Numbered from the stretch's first letter, positions 45,905 to 57,700 are shown. The stretch is DNA of 64,000 bases from Echinarachnius parma (GCA_037951105.1 JBAMJV010000874.1:62001-126000), one strand, 5' to 3'. Numbers and translations: made by a program. The notes: generated by a model from the letters alone, not told the origin.

Positions 45905-47003
45905 AGGGTGTCATTTAAGGTAATCTGTCTAACTATAGACCAATCTTGGTACTATCCCATGTTATGAACATATTTGAAAAGGCGATTCATGTTCAATTGT
46001 ATTCGTACTTGAAGATTAATGATTTGTTAAGCCCAAACCAATCTGGGTTTCGTCCCAAGCACTCAACAGCTAGTGCATTGATGTATGTGAATGATTATTT
46101 ATTATATAAAACAGAAAATGGACATGTATCAGGAGCGCTCTTCTGGGATTTAAAAGGGGCTTAATTCAGTTCCACACGATTCCCTTGTAATGACATTATC
46201 AAAATATGGTATAAAGAATAATGAACTTAACCCGTTCACTACGAGATTTAAAAATCCCCATATACTTTGTACACAACCCACCCGGTTCCCGTAAGCAACA
46301 TGTTAAATCATTTACTAACTATTCGTCCCGCCTCGAACAATGTGTCTCAATTAATGGGGTGTCATCTGAATTTCGAGCAATATCCAAGGGTTCCTCAAGG
46401 ATCACTATTGGGGCCCAGGCCTTTTGTTATCTTTATATATTAATGACATGTGCAAATTAGGGAATGATGCAAAGATGTGTGCATAAGCAGACGACACTGC
46501 CATCTTTTGTCATGACAAATCTCCCCAATATGTACAACTTCATTTACAAGAAAAGGTTGATCAGGTGACTGAATTTAGATATCTAGGGCTTCTGATTGAT
46601 TGTTTACTGTGTTGGAACAAAGATGTTGATATGATACGTAAACAAATATCACGAACGATTGGTTATATTAGAAGAATTCAATATTTTGTACCCCGAAACA
46701 TATTGATACTATTGTATAACACGTTGATCTTGCCACACATAGATAATTATAATGTGATTATGGGGTCTCAGTGCATATTATACTATATTAAAATTGCAAA
46801 GACTACAACATCGTTATGCTAGACTCGTTTTACATGCTCTTTATATAACCCCTCATACTGTGATGTTGTTTGAATTAAAGTGGCAATCAATTCGTCAGAG
46901 AATATTTTATCAATTTGATGTATACATGTTTAAAATTCAAAATAATCTTATGCCCGAGTATTTGAAAAGTCTTATAATACCAAATATAATATTCTATAAA
47001 TAA
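45905..47003 (+). pseudogene. broken LINE reverse transcriptase
   Basis: Pieces in several frames give the order of a non-LTR retrotransposon RT: LSNYRPILVLSHVMNIFEK and PNQSGFRPKHSTASAL (45925-46080), VPQGSLLGP near 46387-46413, ADDTAIFCHDK near 46488-46520 with the Tyr of YADD replaced by a stop, and FRYLGLLIDCLLCWNKDVD (46571). YNTLILPHIDNYNVIMG and LQHRYARLVLHALY (46797) make up the C-terminal domain. There are at least four frame changes or stops. The N-terminal endonuclease is absent. It lies in intron 3 in the same orientation as the host gene. Confidence 0.8.
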
Positions 47004-47104
47004 TGTACCATCTGCGTACGCTATATACATTCAACCACATGCATAAACAAGTGCTTACAGGGGGAAGGTCAATTTCGGACAATAATTTGCGTACGTACTT
47101 TGTA

Positions 47105-47775
47105 GATGGCCCCCTATACCACTTTACAACGATAAGTTAGCAAACCGCCTTCCCCCATCTATACTATATTATTTTACAACAGCACCCACATCAAGAATAA
47201 CCTACTCAATTAAATTTTACATTTCGATTGAGATTTTATTTTGTCTTCAAACATACACATGTTATAAAGATATGTGTCAACCACTGATAGATGACAAGAG
47301 GAGGCAATAATATCAATAATGTACTTCATTCAATTATAACAATTTATATAAACATTCAAAACATTTACTTGTAGGCATGATCATGCCTTGCATGCCTACA
47401 CAACACCAATTATTTGGTTACTTCTGGTCACTGGGCTAATGAACTTTATACAATAATGCATATACCATCATGTAATTACGTCCTTCCAAAAGGCAGTTGA
47501 CTAGACCCCTTAATTTCCCTTAACCCTACTACGCCACTTTACAACGATAAGGGAATCAATAACCCATACAACCGGAATAACCTACTCAATAAACCATCTT
47601 AATTTCCCATAACCTTACTATGCTACTTTACAAAGGGAATAATATAAGGGAATCGATACCCCCCCCCCCCCCCCCAGTCCCTACCCCATACAACCTGAAT
47701 AACCTACTTAATTAACCCCATTATTTTTCCTTAACCTTATTATGCCACTTTACAACTATGATACGTCTGACTTAA
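47105..47775 (+). repeat. tandem repeat of about 130 bp units
   Basis: ACTTTACAACGATAAGGGAATC-like words, shown here as CCACTTTACAACGATAAG, and CCGGAATAACCTACTCAAT recur at about 47120, 47530, 47620 and 47745 with decay. A C run sits at 47659-47675. Confidence 0.55.
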
Positions 47776-47794
47776 ATCATAGTTTTGTTTAATG

Positions 47795-48085
47795 CAGATA
47801 ATGTATTAAGCCACCCCCCCCCCTCCCTCCGTGGCAACGTCAATCATAAGTTACAGTTTGTTTTTCTTTTCATTTCATTAAACATGCACCCCCCTTCCTC
47901 TTTCCCCGTGGCTACGCAAATCTAAAATTCTAGTTTTGTTTTGTCTTTATTTAAATATAGAGCCTGCATTACGCATGCCCCCCCCCCCTCCCTCCCTTGG
48001 CTACACCAATCAAACATTATAGTTTGTTTTTCTTTTTGTATTATTATTAAGCAATCCCCCTCCCCCATTCTCTTCCACACGTGAA
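47795..48085 (+). repeat. CCCCTCCCTCC / TTTGTTTTTCTTTT tandem repeat, about 100 bp
   Basis: Three imperfect units follow the pattern C run, CTCCCTCCGTGGCAACG, TAGTTTGTTTTTCTTTT and then CATTA. No coding function. Confidence 0.6.
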
Positions 48086-48099
48086 GGGTAAAAGAGCAT

Positions 48100-48350
48100 T
48101 TTCGGACTAACGAACCGTCGGAATAACGAACCTTCGGAATAACGAACCCGATTTCATTTTCGGAATTGCGAACCTTCGGAAAAACGAGCCTTCGGAATAA
48201 CGCACCTTCGGAATAACGAGCCTTCGGAATAACGAGCCTTCGGAATAACGAATCTTCGGAATAACGAACCTTCGGAATACTGAACCTCCGGAATAACGAA
48301 CCTTTGGAATAACGATCTTTGGAATAACGAACCTTCAGAATAACGAGCTG
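48100..48350 (+). repeat. 16-17 bp minisatellite TTCGGAATAACGAACC
   Basis: About 14 head-to-tail units differ by one or two bases (AACGAGCC, AACGCACC, TTTGGAATAACGATC). The minus-strand frame across it, a repeated RYSEGSLFR-type peptide, is a by-product of the period. Confidence 0.88.
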
Positions 48351-48429
48351 TAACCGATCTATTATCGTGCAACATTATGATAATTGAAACATTCATTATT
48401 GAGATATGCAACATACAAAATTTGAACGA

Positions 48430-48625
48430 AATAAAGAATGACAAATTAATAAATACATAAATACATACATAAATACATACATAAACCCAAAAGCACCTAA
48501 ATGAATAAAAAAAAAAAAAAAAAAAAACATAAATAAATAAATACATACATACATGAATAATTCAATAAATCAATACATCAATACATCAATAAATCAATAA
48601 ATACATCAATAAATACAAAACTCAA
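48430..48625 (+). repeat. AAATACAT/CAATAAAT microsatellite
   Basis: Interleaved ATACATA, AATAAAT and ATCAAT words with an A run at 48508-48528. Confidence 0.75.
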
Positions 48626-49014
48626 ATCTTGATTTCAAAAAGTGATACGTATTATGAGCTACGTATCACCTAGGTAGGTAGATCGTTTTGATGAGATGCT
48701 TCTGAGACATATAAGCGACATAAGCGACCATACACCTTGTACCGTTGGATTACAGAAATGGTGGAAGGTATATATTCTTAAGTTAGGTTAGTAATCATAT
48801 TTAGTAATATCTAATCCCGCATATCTGATCAGAAGGAATATGACACATGTGTCATATAAACATAATTACAACATCATGTGACATGTACATCCGATGAGAA
48901 TAAACCCTTTGAATTTTTACTTTTTCTGGGATATACAAATTGTGTATACAATCGACACAATATAACTGGATTTAAACTTAGCTTGTTTTTGTTCTTGCTA
49001 CCGTTTTATATTAG

Positions 49015-49055
49015 GTGTAGGTCTGAATCTGGGAACGTGACTCCGAAGTACAAAG
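49015..49055 (+). CDS. exon 4: short linker exon
   Basis: This 41 bp exon follows a strong pyrimidine tract and TTATATTAG. It ends CAAAG|GTATGA. Its first base completes the open codon of exon 3 (AG|G, Arg), and then CRSESGNVTPKYK follows. Its last base plus TA of exon 5 makes Val. The phases fit both neighbours exactly, which is the main support because the exon is too short for homology. It joins the ankyrin stack to the ZU5 domain. Confidence 0.65.
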
Positions 49056-50002
49056 GTATGAATCCAGTTGAAAGGTTATCAGCCAGTGTTTGTTTTGGTG
49101 GAAATAACTTTCGCTTGTTTTCTTATTTATGAAATTTACTCACATAATATTGCCGTGTTTCACGTAATTTTCAATAAAATGTTAGGGCAATGAAAACACA
49201 ATTAAATAAACAATATTGGAATTTTCAGATGCAGTTTTATTTGTTTTCGTGGGAAGTGTACGGGTCCTATTTTTTGTTCCTCCGGGTCTTTTGTAATACA
49301 AAAGGAAATTCCAAAAAATGTCAATCATCATTAAAAAGAAAATTGATAATTATTCATACGCATTTGTAAAATCATCCCAGTAAAATTCAATGAAACTCTC
49401 TATAATTATATATACTCAGCTCAAAAAGAAACATATCACAATTGTTTAGGTTAAATGTTTCATGTTTATATGCGATGAAATGTACATTATTGTTAATTAA
49501 AATAAATTTAGACCTCTAAAAGGCAGGGACTTTTATACATTAAAGAAATAACCGTTTATGCACGACCTGCCAATTTCAATTATCAATATAAAGGACTGTT
49601 TAAACACAATACAACAATGGAGGATCGCACAATTCGCATGACATGATAATATGCATGTAACTAACGAAGGTTTGGGGCAGGTAACTTAAAACATTATTTA
49701 GACTTTTTGTTATGAAAACACTTTGACAGTACAAAATTGTCTTGGAAACGTGGTCTTGTTTTAACCCTAAAAAGACCGGGCTATTATTTGAGGTCTTTCT
49801 ACGGCCGGGGGGTGAGGGGGGGGGGGGGGGCTTTATGGCCCCCTTAAGATCTCAGTCGCGAGATTATAAACAACACTCATGTGGTTGATTAGATGTTTCA
49901 TTCATAGCTACTTTTGAAAACAATCCTTGCTGTTGTTAATTGGCCGTGACAAGTCATGTATGAATTATTTCATTTAGATTCATTAACACTTTTAGGAACT
50001 TG
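49056..50002 (+). other. intron 4, first part
   Basis: AT-rich; a G run lies at 49806-49830. No gene recognised. Confidence 0.4.
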
Positions 50003-50354
50003 TCCCTTCCGGAAAGAACACGCTCTTTCACAGTACTAACACAATACGAACACACTGTGTTACACAGCGTGGACCCCAATGTTTAATTCGAGCGTTTTCA
50101 CAGTGTGAACACCAACTCACACTGTGGACCCACTGTGAGTGCAATATCGCCACAGTGTGAAATTAACTGCGTTCACAGAGTTTAAGAAGGTGTGTTCACA
50201 TCGTGTATCTCAGTAATTTCACAGTGTGTTCATAGTGTGCTCACAGTGTGAATTGGCTATTACACTGTGAAAATGCTCGAATTAACATTGTGGTCCAAAA
50301 TTGTGAATCCAAGTGTGTTCACACTGTGGATGAGTGTGTTCTTTCTGGCAGGGG
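50003..50354. mobile_element. foldback MITE built of CACAGTGTG half-sites
   Basis: The ends CCTTCCGGAAAGAACACGC and GTGTTCTTTCTGGCAGGGG are inverse. Inside, TTCGAGCGTTTTCACAGTGT mirrors ACACTGTGAAAATGCTCGAA, and more than ten CACAGTGTG or CACACTGTG words alternate in both directions. It is non-coding and about 350 bp. Confidence 0.8.
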
Positions 50355-50654
50355 TCATTATCTCTTTGATTTGATATACAATATCGTATATTTCATCGTA
50401 AATAAATATGAGATGTGTTGTCTTAAATAAGTTTCATGTTTCATGTTGTGCTAAAGTTAGAGTATGTCTACAGTAACATGCTTAAATAGTATTATGTTAA
50501 CAATGTTATCCTTATAAATGAAATGTATCATCTTTAGTATTCCATTTCATCAACAGGTTCACAAAAATCTGTGTCCCGAAAAAAAAAATAATTGGAAAAC
50601 GCATCACCATTCTTAATCATGCGTTAAGGGGTCTGTATGTACGAGACTAAGTGT

Positions 50655-51010
50655 GTGCAGAGCGAACGAATCGCCCGGGATTCTATTCTCTCCGAACGTA
50701 CGCGTGAATAGCATTGGCGCACTCACACATGTTTGGCCCGTATGGAACCAGGAAATAGTAGTAGTTCCGTGGGGGAAATTAATTGCTTTGTTTATTTCAT
50801 TTCATTTCATTTCAAAGACCTTATTTTCTGCAATCAAACAAATCTGTTCCAACAAATATGGATAATAATATAGAACATAAGGTATGCAAACACTATTACA
50901 CAACCCTTTGCAAAATGTTGGGTATCTATTTGATATCAAAAACGGTACCAAAGCATATAATTATGTGTTGTTCTTTGCCTGCTGGTCCCCTACAATTCAT
51001 GTTTCACTGT
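50655..51010 (+). repeat. interspersed repeat X, copy 2
   Basis: GCGAACGAATCGCCCGGGAT and CTATTTGATATCAAAAACGG are shared with the other copies (42460-42650; 56685-56795). Function unknown. Confidence 0.5.
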
Positions 51011-51300
51011 CCCATATTCAATTTCAATATTGTTTAATGAACCTCAATTACTGGTAACTGTTTAAACATTTCAAACGTGTGAAAATGTCAAAATTGTAAC
51101 TCAATATTATCAATACAAATCCCCCCAGTATCGTCATCCAGACAATAAGGTATTCCAGTAATTATACACATACCAAGTCAAATCCCAAACATTTGCAAAA
51201 TAGCTGTATCAATAACTGGTTATTGTGCGTACCCTTAAAGAATTATAAACCAGGACAGAGTTTGTGCTAATCTGCCTTAATGCTTTGAAATCAAAATCAG

Positions 51301-51630
51301 TACCACGTCATCAGCCAGTCCGCCAAACCGTCACCGCTCTTGGAAAGGATATACACCTGGAAGATCTGGGAATTATTGTCAGCATTCCACCTGGTGCACT
51401 GGAAAGAGGAAGTCAATATGAAATCACAGTGAATACAGTGACAGACTTCTCCGAGATGCCCATCGAGAGCAACGAGTCTTTGGCTTGCTATGGGATTCGA
51501 TGTGAAAGTAGCACGCACGGCCTTCGATTCCTTCGCCCCATACGGATACAGATCCCACACTCCGGGATGGTTTTCAATTATGACCAGATTCACCCGTTCA
51601 TCGTTTCCCGACCAAGCAATACAGGAAGAG
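51301..51630 (+). CDS. exon 5: ZU5 domain
   Basis: It follows TCAAAATCAG and ends AGGAAGAG|GTATTA. The 110-residue product is a ZU5 domain: TVTALGKDIHLEDLGIIVSI, then the hallmark PPGALERGSQYEITVN, an acidic DFSEMPIESNESL loop, YGIRCESSTHGLRFLRPIRI and QIPHSGMVFNYDQIHPFIVS. ZU5 domains occur in ankyrins (where they bind spectrin) and in UNC5 receptors, ZO-1 and PIDD. Combination with a very long ankyrin stack suggests a large cytoplasmic adaptor or sensor; which partner it binds is unknown. Incoming phase (one base from exon 4) and outgoing phase (one base) both fit. An antisense open frame at 51593-51297 is a shadow. Confidence 0.9.
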
Positions 51631-52465
51631 GTATTATGCTATCGATTACTAAAACTTGGACTAAGAAGGAGAAGAGAAATACGAAAAGTATCCTTCTTTA
51701 CTCCTCCATTTACATACGACGGCTGGTGACCGTATGCACCTTTTCTTCCTTTGCGAGACAAATTATGCATAAACATTTCAGTATGCGCAATATTCTGAGT
51801 CTGCGTAATGCAACCCATGGATAATTGTTTATAAAGCTCACAAAATACTCTTAATTATGCAAATAACCATGCCCCAATTCATATCATTCTGTAAAGCTTA
51901 AAGGGAGGTTCATTGCACCAAGATGAATGACGTCGTATAATTTTTTTTTGTGGAATCGGTGTTAGTTTTTTGTGTCGGAAATTTCACATATGGGCTAAGA
52001 GGCTAAATTGAACCTCGCCTAGGTAGCTCAGACTCCGAGCACGACTATGGTCAAGTGACAAATTTCACAAAGATTTTGCAAGCACTTTTGGTTAAATTAT
52101 ACTAAAATATTTTGCAACTCCATATTTCCAGGAAAACATAATCTTGACCCCCTTTTTAAGAAATTAAATGATATTTTAATGTTTTTCTTTGTACTTTCGG
52201 GCCAGTAAAATTTGCGAATTGAAGAATCTACTGGCCCGAAGGGCCAATAAAAAAAATGTGAGTGTGCAGCCTTGCAATAGGGTTAGATTTTTAAAAATGT
52301 CCCTTTAGTATGAAGATAATTATCATTGATAATCTTTGAGTTGAAAAGCGTTGGGCAACGATTGTCGTACCTGAAATATTGGCTACTGTCCGAATTCACT
52401 GTTGCATGCACTGTGTATACGGACGCGGGCTGTACGTTCAGACGCAGGCTCGAGCTTAGCCGCTA
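51631..52465 (+). other. intron 5, first part
   Basis: No feature is supported. The open frame continues for 190 bases past the exon 5 donor, but the ZU5 pattern stops at the donor. Confidence 0.45.
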
Positions 52466-53005
52466 TACAGGGTAGCCTCGAAAACGGAACGGGGCACTTC
52501 CCAAAAAAAGTAACACAATGAATATTTCCATAGGATAGAGTGTCTTTTCCAATGAAGAATTATACCAAGAACAGTCATTTTGGCCGTGTAGTGTTTGTTT
52601 TAGGGCGCTGTGAGTAACACCATGTCAGGTTCCATTTTGTGTAAATTTTTACCAAGTCAGTGTCTACTTACTGCCCGACATACCATTGTACACGCGAGTA
52701 TTCCGCGCGCCATTGTTAGTGTGCATTCAGCTGTGTGACGAGCGGGGCCGAGATAATGGGCATAATTGGTCAATAGTATGACGGGCAGTAAGTCTCATTT
52801 ATCAGACACCGACTTGGTAAAAATTGACAAATATAGGAACCTGACATGGTCTCACTCAAAGGGCCTCAAACAAAAACTACACGTCCAAAATTACTTTTCT
52901 TAGTATCGTTGTTTATTGGAAAGAACACCCTATCCGATGAACATAATCATTTTGTCACTTTTTTGCGGGAAGTGCCCCGTTTTGGTTTTTGGGGGCCATC
53001 CTGTA
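52466..53005. mobile_element. mariner-type MITE, family G, copy with both ends
   Basis: 540 bp, from TACAGGGTAGCCTCGAAAAC to GGGGGCCATCCTGTA with TA at each end. The arms match 23186-23719 throughout (CGGGGCACTTCCC, ACACCATGTCAGGTTCC and their inverses). Its centre contains GGCAGTAAGTC-type words rather than a transposase. Confidence 0.85.
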
Positions 53006-53628
53006 TAAGTCTTTACATCGGCATTGTTTCATTCGCGATTATAAATACATGTATTATTACATTCTCAATACAACTTAATACAAAAAGGTCAACAAATTGA
53101 TGAAGTTGCAGTATAATGGTAAAATGATCTGGTATTTTTTATGTCCAAATTTCATAATTTCCCTTATTTAAAATAAAATAAAAACGACTTTGGAATATGA
53201 AGACCGTCTTGCAATAAAAGTAATGTTTCAAATATTAAAATTTATTTTTTTCTCTGTCCGTTCCTGTCGTTAAAGCATAACACATTTCATTTTGACCATT
53301 TCCACTTCCACGGCAATTTCGCACGAAGTTTAACCACGGCAGAAAAGAAATACATTTTGTACGACAAAATCATCGTGGGTTTCATTGTGACTAGGACGTA
53401 AGGAATCATACAAAAACAAACAAATATACCACATAAATTGTATGGTCCTTTGGTGACTATATGTTATGTATGTATGAATAATAGTTTGATTACTATTACA
53501 TCTAGTTATTAGTGTATTCATCATTTTCCTTGTCAAGAGTCTTATTACCATGACAAAGCATTTTCTATAACTTCAAATCAATTCAAAATGTTCACTCCCG
53601 AATGATTTTGCGTTAATATGAATCACAG

Positions 53629-53870
53629 ATCCCTCAACGGTTTCGAAGATAAAGTCTAGTTCTGGTGTTCTCCCGTACTGCACGGTTAGCGAGAAATTTC
53701 TTGAGCTTCACGTCGATTACTGTGGTGAGTGGTGGATTATACTGCCCATTGAACAGGATGTAATATGGAAGGAACTGGTGTGCACTCCTTTCATACCAAA
53801 GAACGTTGATCCAGACAAAGATTGTCTTGTTCGGCTTCACCTGTGCGACAACATTGCAGGTGTTGAACAG
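53629..53870 (+). CDS. exon 6: domain after ZU5 (UPA-like)
   Basis: 242 bp from TGAATCACAG to GAACAG|GTAACT. The first two bases complete the Gly/Asp codon left by exon 5 (G|AT, Asp). It then reads PSTVSKIKSSSGVLPYCTVS, EKFLELHVDYCGEWWIILPI and FIPKNVDPDKDCLVRLHLCD. In this position ZU5 proteins usually carry the UPA domain, and the beta-rich, Trp-containing pattern suits it, but I cannot confirm this by alignment. It ends in phase 0. No later exon, such as a death domain, was recognised in the remaining 10 kb. Confidence 0.78.
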
Positions 53871-54659
53871 GTAACTATTATGCGGATATGGGAACATTCG
53901 CAGAATATTATAGTCCTATCTCTTTATATTATTGTAACTGGGATTTAAATTTGTAATATACTCTGACAAGATTATTAAAAACTCGCCATATGCTTATAAA
54001 AAACAATTTCAGCAATTTACTATTCTCTTGAAATATTCGTGTCGCTATTAATAAATTAATGCAAAATATAAGTAAATAGAAACAAATACGATTATAAAGA
54101 AAATTAAAAGCATTGGACAATTTGTGTACAACACCAGTGATAATTAACCACAAATTTGACTGCATACACAATCTGTATCATGAAAGTTAATGACCACTAT
54201 AATAAATAAATATGTGTGTGTTTATTGACGACTTTTGCTCAAACTTTCATCGATGAATCTTCTATTGAAGATATATTTCTAGCGTAACTGACCTCCTGGT
54301 CATTAAAAACACCCTGCAAAGACGCAAACTGTTAATATACGCTAATACGAACGGGTTGCTTTCCGGGGACATACTCCGAGTATAACGTCATCAGAATAAA
54401 GGGAAATCGATATTGCAGATATAGTAATCCTCCATCCTTCTGAGGCATAGCCGAAGGAAATCAATTTCTATTACGAAATCGGAGAGAAGGGTTTAATATC
54501 AATAAATATATCCATTGCCCAAGACGTCTTCCCTGATTGTTTTGTATCCTCATGTGTGCGTGAATATAATTGGCAGACGTATGGCGCATACGAGCTATGA
54601 TTCCATTTTGGTTCCGTAAGTGTTGGTAATTGATACCAAAGTCAATATGATCCAGACCG
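53871..54659 (+). other. intron 6, first part
   Basis: AT-rich. Nothing supported. Confidence 0.4.
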
Positions 54660-56685
54660 ATTTTTAGAAATACAAGAACCTGAAAAAGATCATGCAACAT
54701 AAATGCCGCAATGTATATCAAGAATATATCTCGGATCTCATTTCTGGAGAAAATTCCAATGGTGGCAAACGGTTCTGGGCCTATATCAAAAGCAAGCGAT
54801 GTGACAACTCTGGCGTTGCACCACTTATGAAGGATGGCATACTGAGAAATGATGGTGACACCAAGGCAGCTCTCCTAAGCAACGAGTTTGCATCTGTGTT
54901 TACTCAAGAAGATTTGAACAGTATTCCTGACATAGGTGTAACCCCTCATCCAGAGCTACCAGCAATTCAAATAAGTCCTGAAGGAGTAAGGAAACTCTCA
55001 GCAGGACTAAAACCACACAAAGCATCTGGTCCGGACAACCTACCAGCAAGGCTACTCAAATAATGCTCTACCGAACTTGCACCCGTTTTAACACTCCTAT
55101 TTCAGTCTACACTCCATCAAAGTAAAATTCCTGTTGACTGGAAGTCCGCAATAGTGAGCCCTATCTTTAAGAAAGACAACAAACATGAAGCTTGTAATTA
55201 CAGACCGATCTCACTAACATCTCATTTCTGCAAAGTTATGGAGCATGTCATATTCTCTGAAGTCATTAATCATCTTGAGCGCCATGGCATCCTCTCAGAA
55301 AAGCAACATGGGTTCCGCAAACAATATTCATGCGAGTCTTAGCTACTTCTAACCATTCATGACCTAGCCAAGGGTTTAAATGACAGACAACAGATCGATG
55401 CCATACTGCTAGTCTCTTCTAAAAGACCTTTGATAAAGTGCTTCATGAACGGCTCCTACTTAAACTCTCTCACTACGGCATCCGTGGCACTCTCCTTCGA
55501 TGGATAAGAGACTTCCTTTCTGGTCGGCTACAACAAGTTGTCGTTGATGGCAAGATGTCAGACCATACCGAAGTTACTTCTGGTATACCGCAAGGGATCG
55601 TCTTTGGACCCCTTCTCTTCCCCACGTAAATTAACAACCTCCCAGAGTGTGTATCTTCAGAAATACGTATGTTTGCTGATGACTGTCTACTTTATAGACG
55701 TATATCTTGCCAAGCTGATGCCGATGCTCTCCAACAAGACCTAGTGCACCTTCAGGACTGGGAATCAACATGGCAAATGAAATTCAACCCATCTAAGTGT
55801 GAATTTCTGAGAGTGACAAACAAGTTGAAGAACATCATCCAATCATCCTACACGCTAGATGGGACTGAGCTGCAGATAGTCAACAATGCAAAGTACCTGG
55901 GAGTCACGATCAACTCAAAGATGGAATGGAAGCCTGATATTGATAACATCTGCAATAAAGCCAATAGAACAAGAGGCTTCCTACAAAGAAACCTACACGG
56001 CTGCCCTCAAAAGATAAAAGAACAAGCCTACACTACATATGTTCGTCCAACTCTCGAGTATGCTGCTACGGCATGGGACCCACATATCAAAGATCAAATC
56101 AGGAAAATAGAAATGGTGCAACGACGTGCAGCCCGGTTCGTACCTAGGGACTACCACCAACTTCATAGTGTCACTCATATGCTTCAGACCCTAAAATGGG
56201 AGACACTCCATGAAAGGCGAGCCCAACTCAAGGTTATTATGATGTACAGAATCTTAAATAACCTGATTGCCATACCATCTGGACCACCATACATCTTTCC
56301 TGTGATACACCGCTCTAGACGACAACAAGCCCAGTTTCAACAACAATACTGCAGAATCAACAGCTATCAATCTTCCTTCTTCCCAAGCGCCATCTGCCTG
56401 TGGAACGAGCTACCAGTCTCAACAAGATCAGCTCCTACAATCGACCACTTCAGGAGCGAGCTGGTAGGACTGAAACTACGCCAAAACTAAGAAACAAAGA
56501 TGGTTTTTACTTGCACTTTCGCACCTTTTATGACTACCTATTCAAATATATTTTCCTGGCTCTCTCCTGGAGTTCTGCACGCTGCACTTCTGCACCGCAC
56601 AACAGTACGACAATACTCTACTCAGAGGACTGTACTGAACTTGGAAAAAGAGAAGAAGAAGAAGAAGAAGGATTGTATTGCTTAT
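54660..56685 (+). pseudogene. 5'-truncated CR1-like LINE with four lesions
   Basis: It starts within the linker before the RT domain (KYKNLKKIMQHK at about 54668) and lacks the endonuclease. Domains in order: GKRFWAYIKSKR, LKPHKASGPDNLPARLLK, PVDWKSAIVSPIFKK and NYRPISLTS, HGFRKQYSCES, FDKVLHERLLLKL, TSGIPQG, the catalytic MFADDCLLY at 55669-55695, then KYLGVTINSKMEW, LEYAATAWDPH, and the C-terminal ICLWNELPV before TAA at 56488-56490. Lesions: TAA 55061-55063, TAG 55340-55342, one extra base near 55422, TAA 55627-55629. The 3' end has a short (GAA)n tail (56649-56670). The intact FADD box and long final frame suggest a relatively young insertion. Clade CR1/Jockey is inferred from the motif wording. 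Confidence 0.88.
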
Positions 56686-56800
56686 GAAATACACAGCCCT
56701 TTTCAAAGTGTTCGACATCTATTTGATATCAAAAACGGTGCTAAACATACGCATGTGTTGTTCATTGCGTGGTGGTTCCCTCTTTGTGTATCATTTTAAA
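56686..56800 (+). repeat. interspersed repeat X, copy 3 (right part)
   Basis: CATCTATTTGATATCAAAAA and ATGTGTTGTTCATTGCG match 50920-50990. It begins directly at the end of the LINE tail, so the LINE may have inserted into repeat X. Confidence 0.55.
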
Positions 56801-57700
56801 GAATATTGACTCTAGTCCGGTTTAATGTAAATTATTTTGGGGAGTGTCCAAGAACACACAAGTAAAATATTGGTTGTTTTTATCGTTTTGGGTGAACGTG
56901 CCTTTGTTCACGTTGACTGGGGGCGTACGTTAACATGTTGACTACTATTAGTTCACACACTGTTGAAATCTGTTTCGATTCCGGTTAACGATCACAAGTC
57001 AACATGATGACGTCACCACATCATGTGACAGATCACATGCCGTACGTAGCCAGAATCAGCGATTGTAATGGCGATGCCGCATATTTTGTTCTTCTTTTGA
57101 GCTTTGTGCCAAACAAATGCAATACAATGCAATGCGTACGCAATCGCAATGAAAACACAAACAGTAAATATGTTCCATTTTTAGTAAATGAGATGAACTA
57201 ACCTGAGAATCGTTAAAACTTAGCATGATGCTTTCGGCGATATCATCAATCTTGAGTTGAGTATGACGTCATAAACAACACACGGTGACCAGCAGGGGCG
57301 TCGATCCGTTTTTTATATTGGGGGGGGGGGGGGGGGGGGGCGAAATTTGACAATTTTTTCCAGAGTGACCACTGAGAGAGCTAAAAGCCCCACATTGGCA
57401 TGCCCGAAAGTTTTATTATGCGCTCATTGAAAGTGTCTTGATGGCTTGGAAGACCTGATTTTGGGGGCCACCCACATTTGGAGACAATAATGGGGGTCCA
57501 GGCGGCGGAGCCCCCGGAAGCTTTTAGATTTCAGACATGTGTAACTCCTATCATGGGTATTAAAATTGTATAAAATAGTGACCCTTTTAAAAATCAGTTT
57601 CTGCTGAAAGGGCCATCCCACCCATTTGTGGAAATAATTAAATTAAACAAAATAAATTAAAAAATATAATCGTAACGTATTTTTAAAGGGCATAGCGAGG
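56801..57700 (+). other. non-coding, with a G run
   Basis: AGGGGCGTCGATCCG followed by a G run (57320-57340) resembles a terminal segment of a CG-rich dispersed repeat. No exon seen. Confidence 0.4.

Noticed and set aside
47105..48350. A CRISPR-like or bacterial repeat array
   Set aside because: The repeats are contiguous minisatellites without unique spacers, and the context is a eukaryotic intron.
48154..48546. A 130-codon minus-strand frame with repeated RYSEGSLF-type peptide
   Set aside because: It is the translation of the 16-17 bp minisatellite and a microsatellite, kept open by the repeat.
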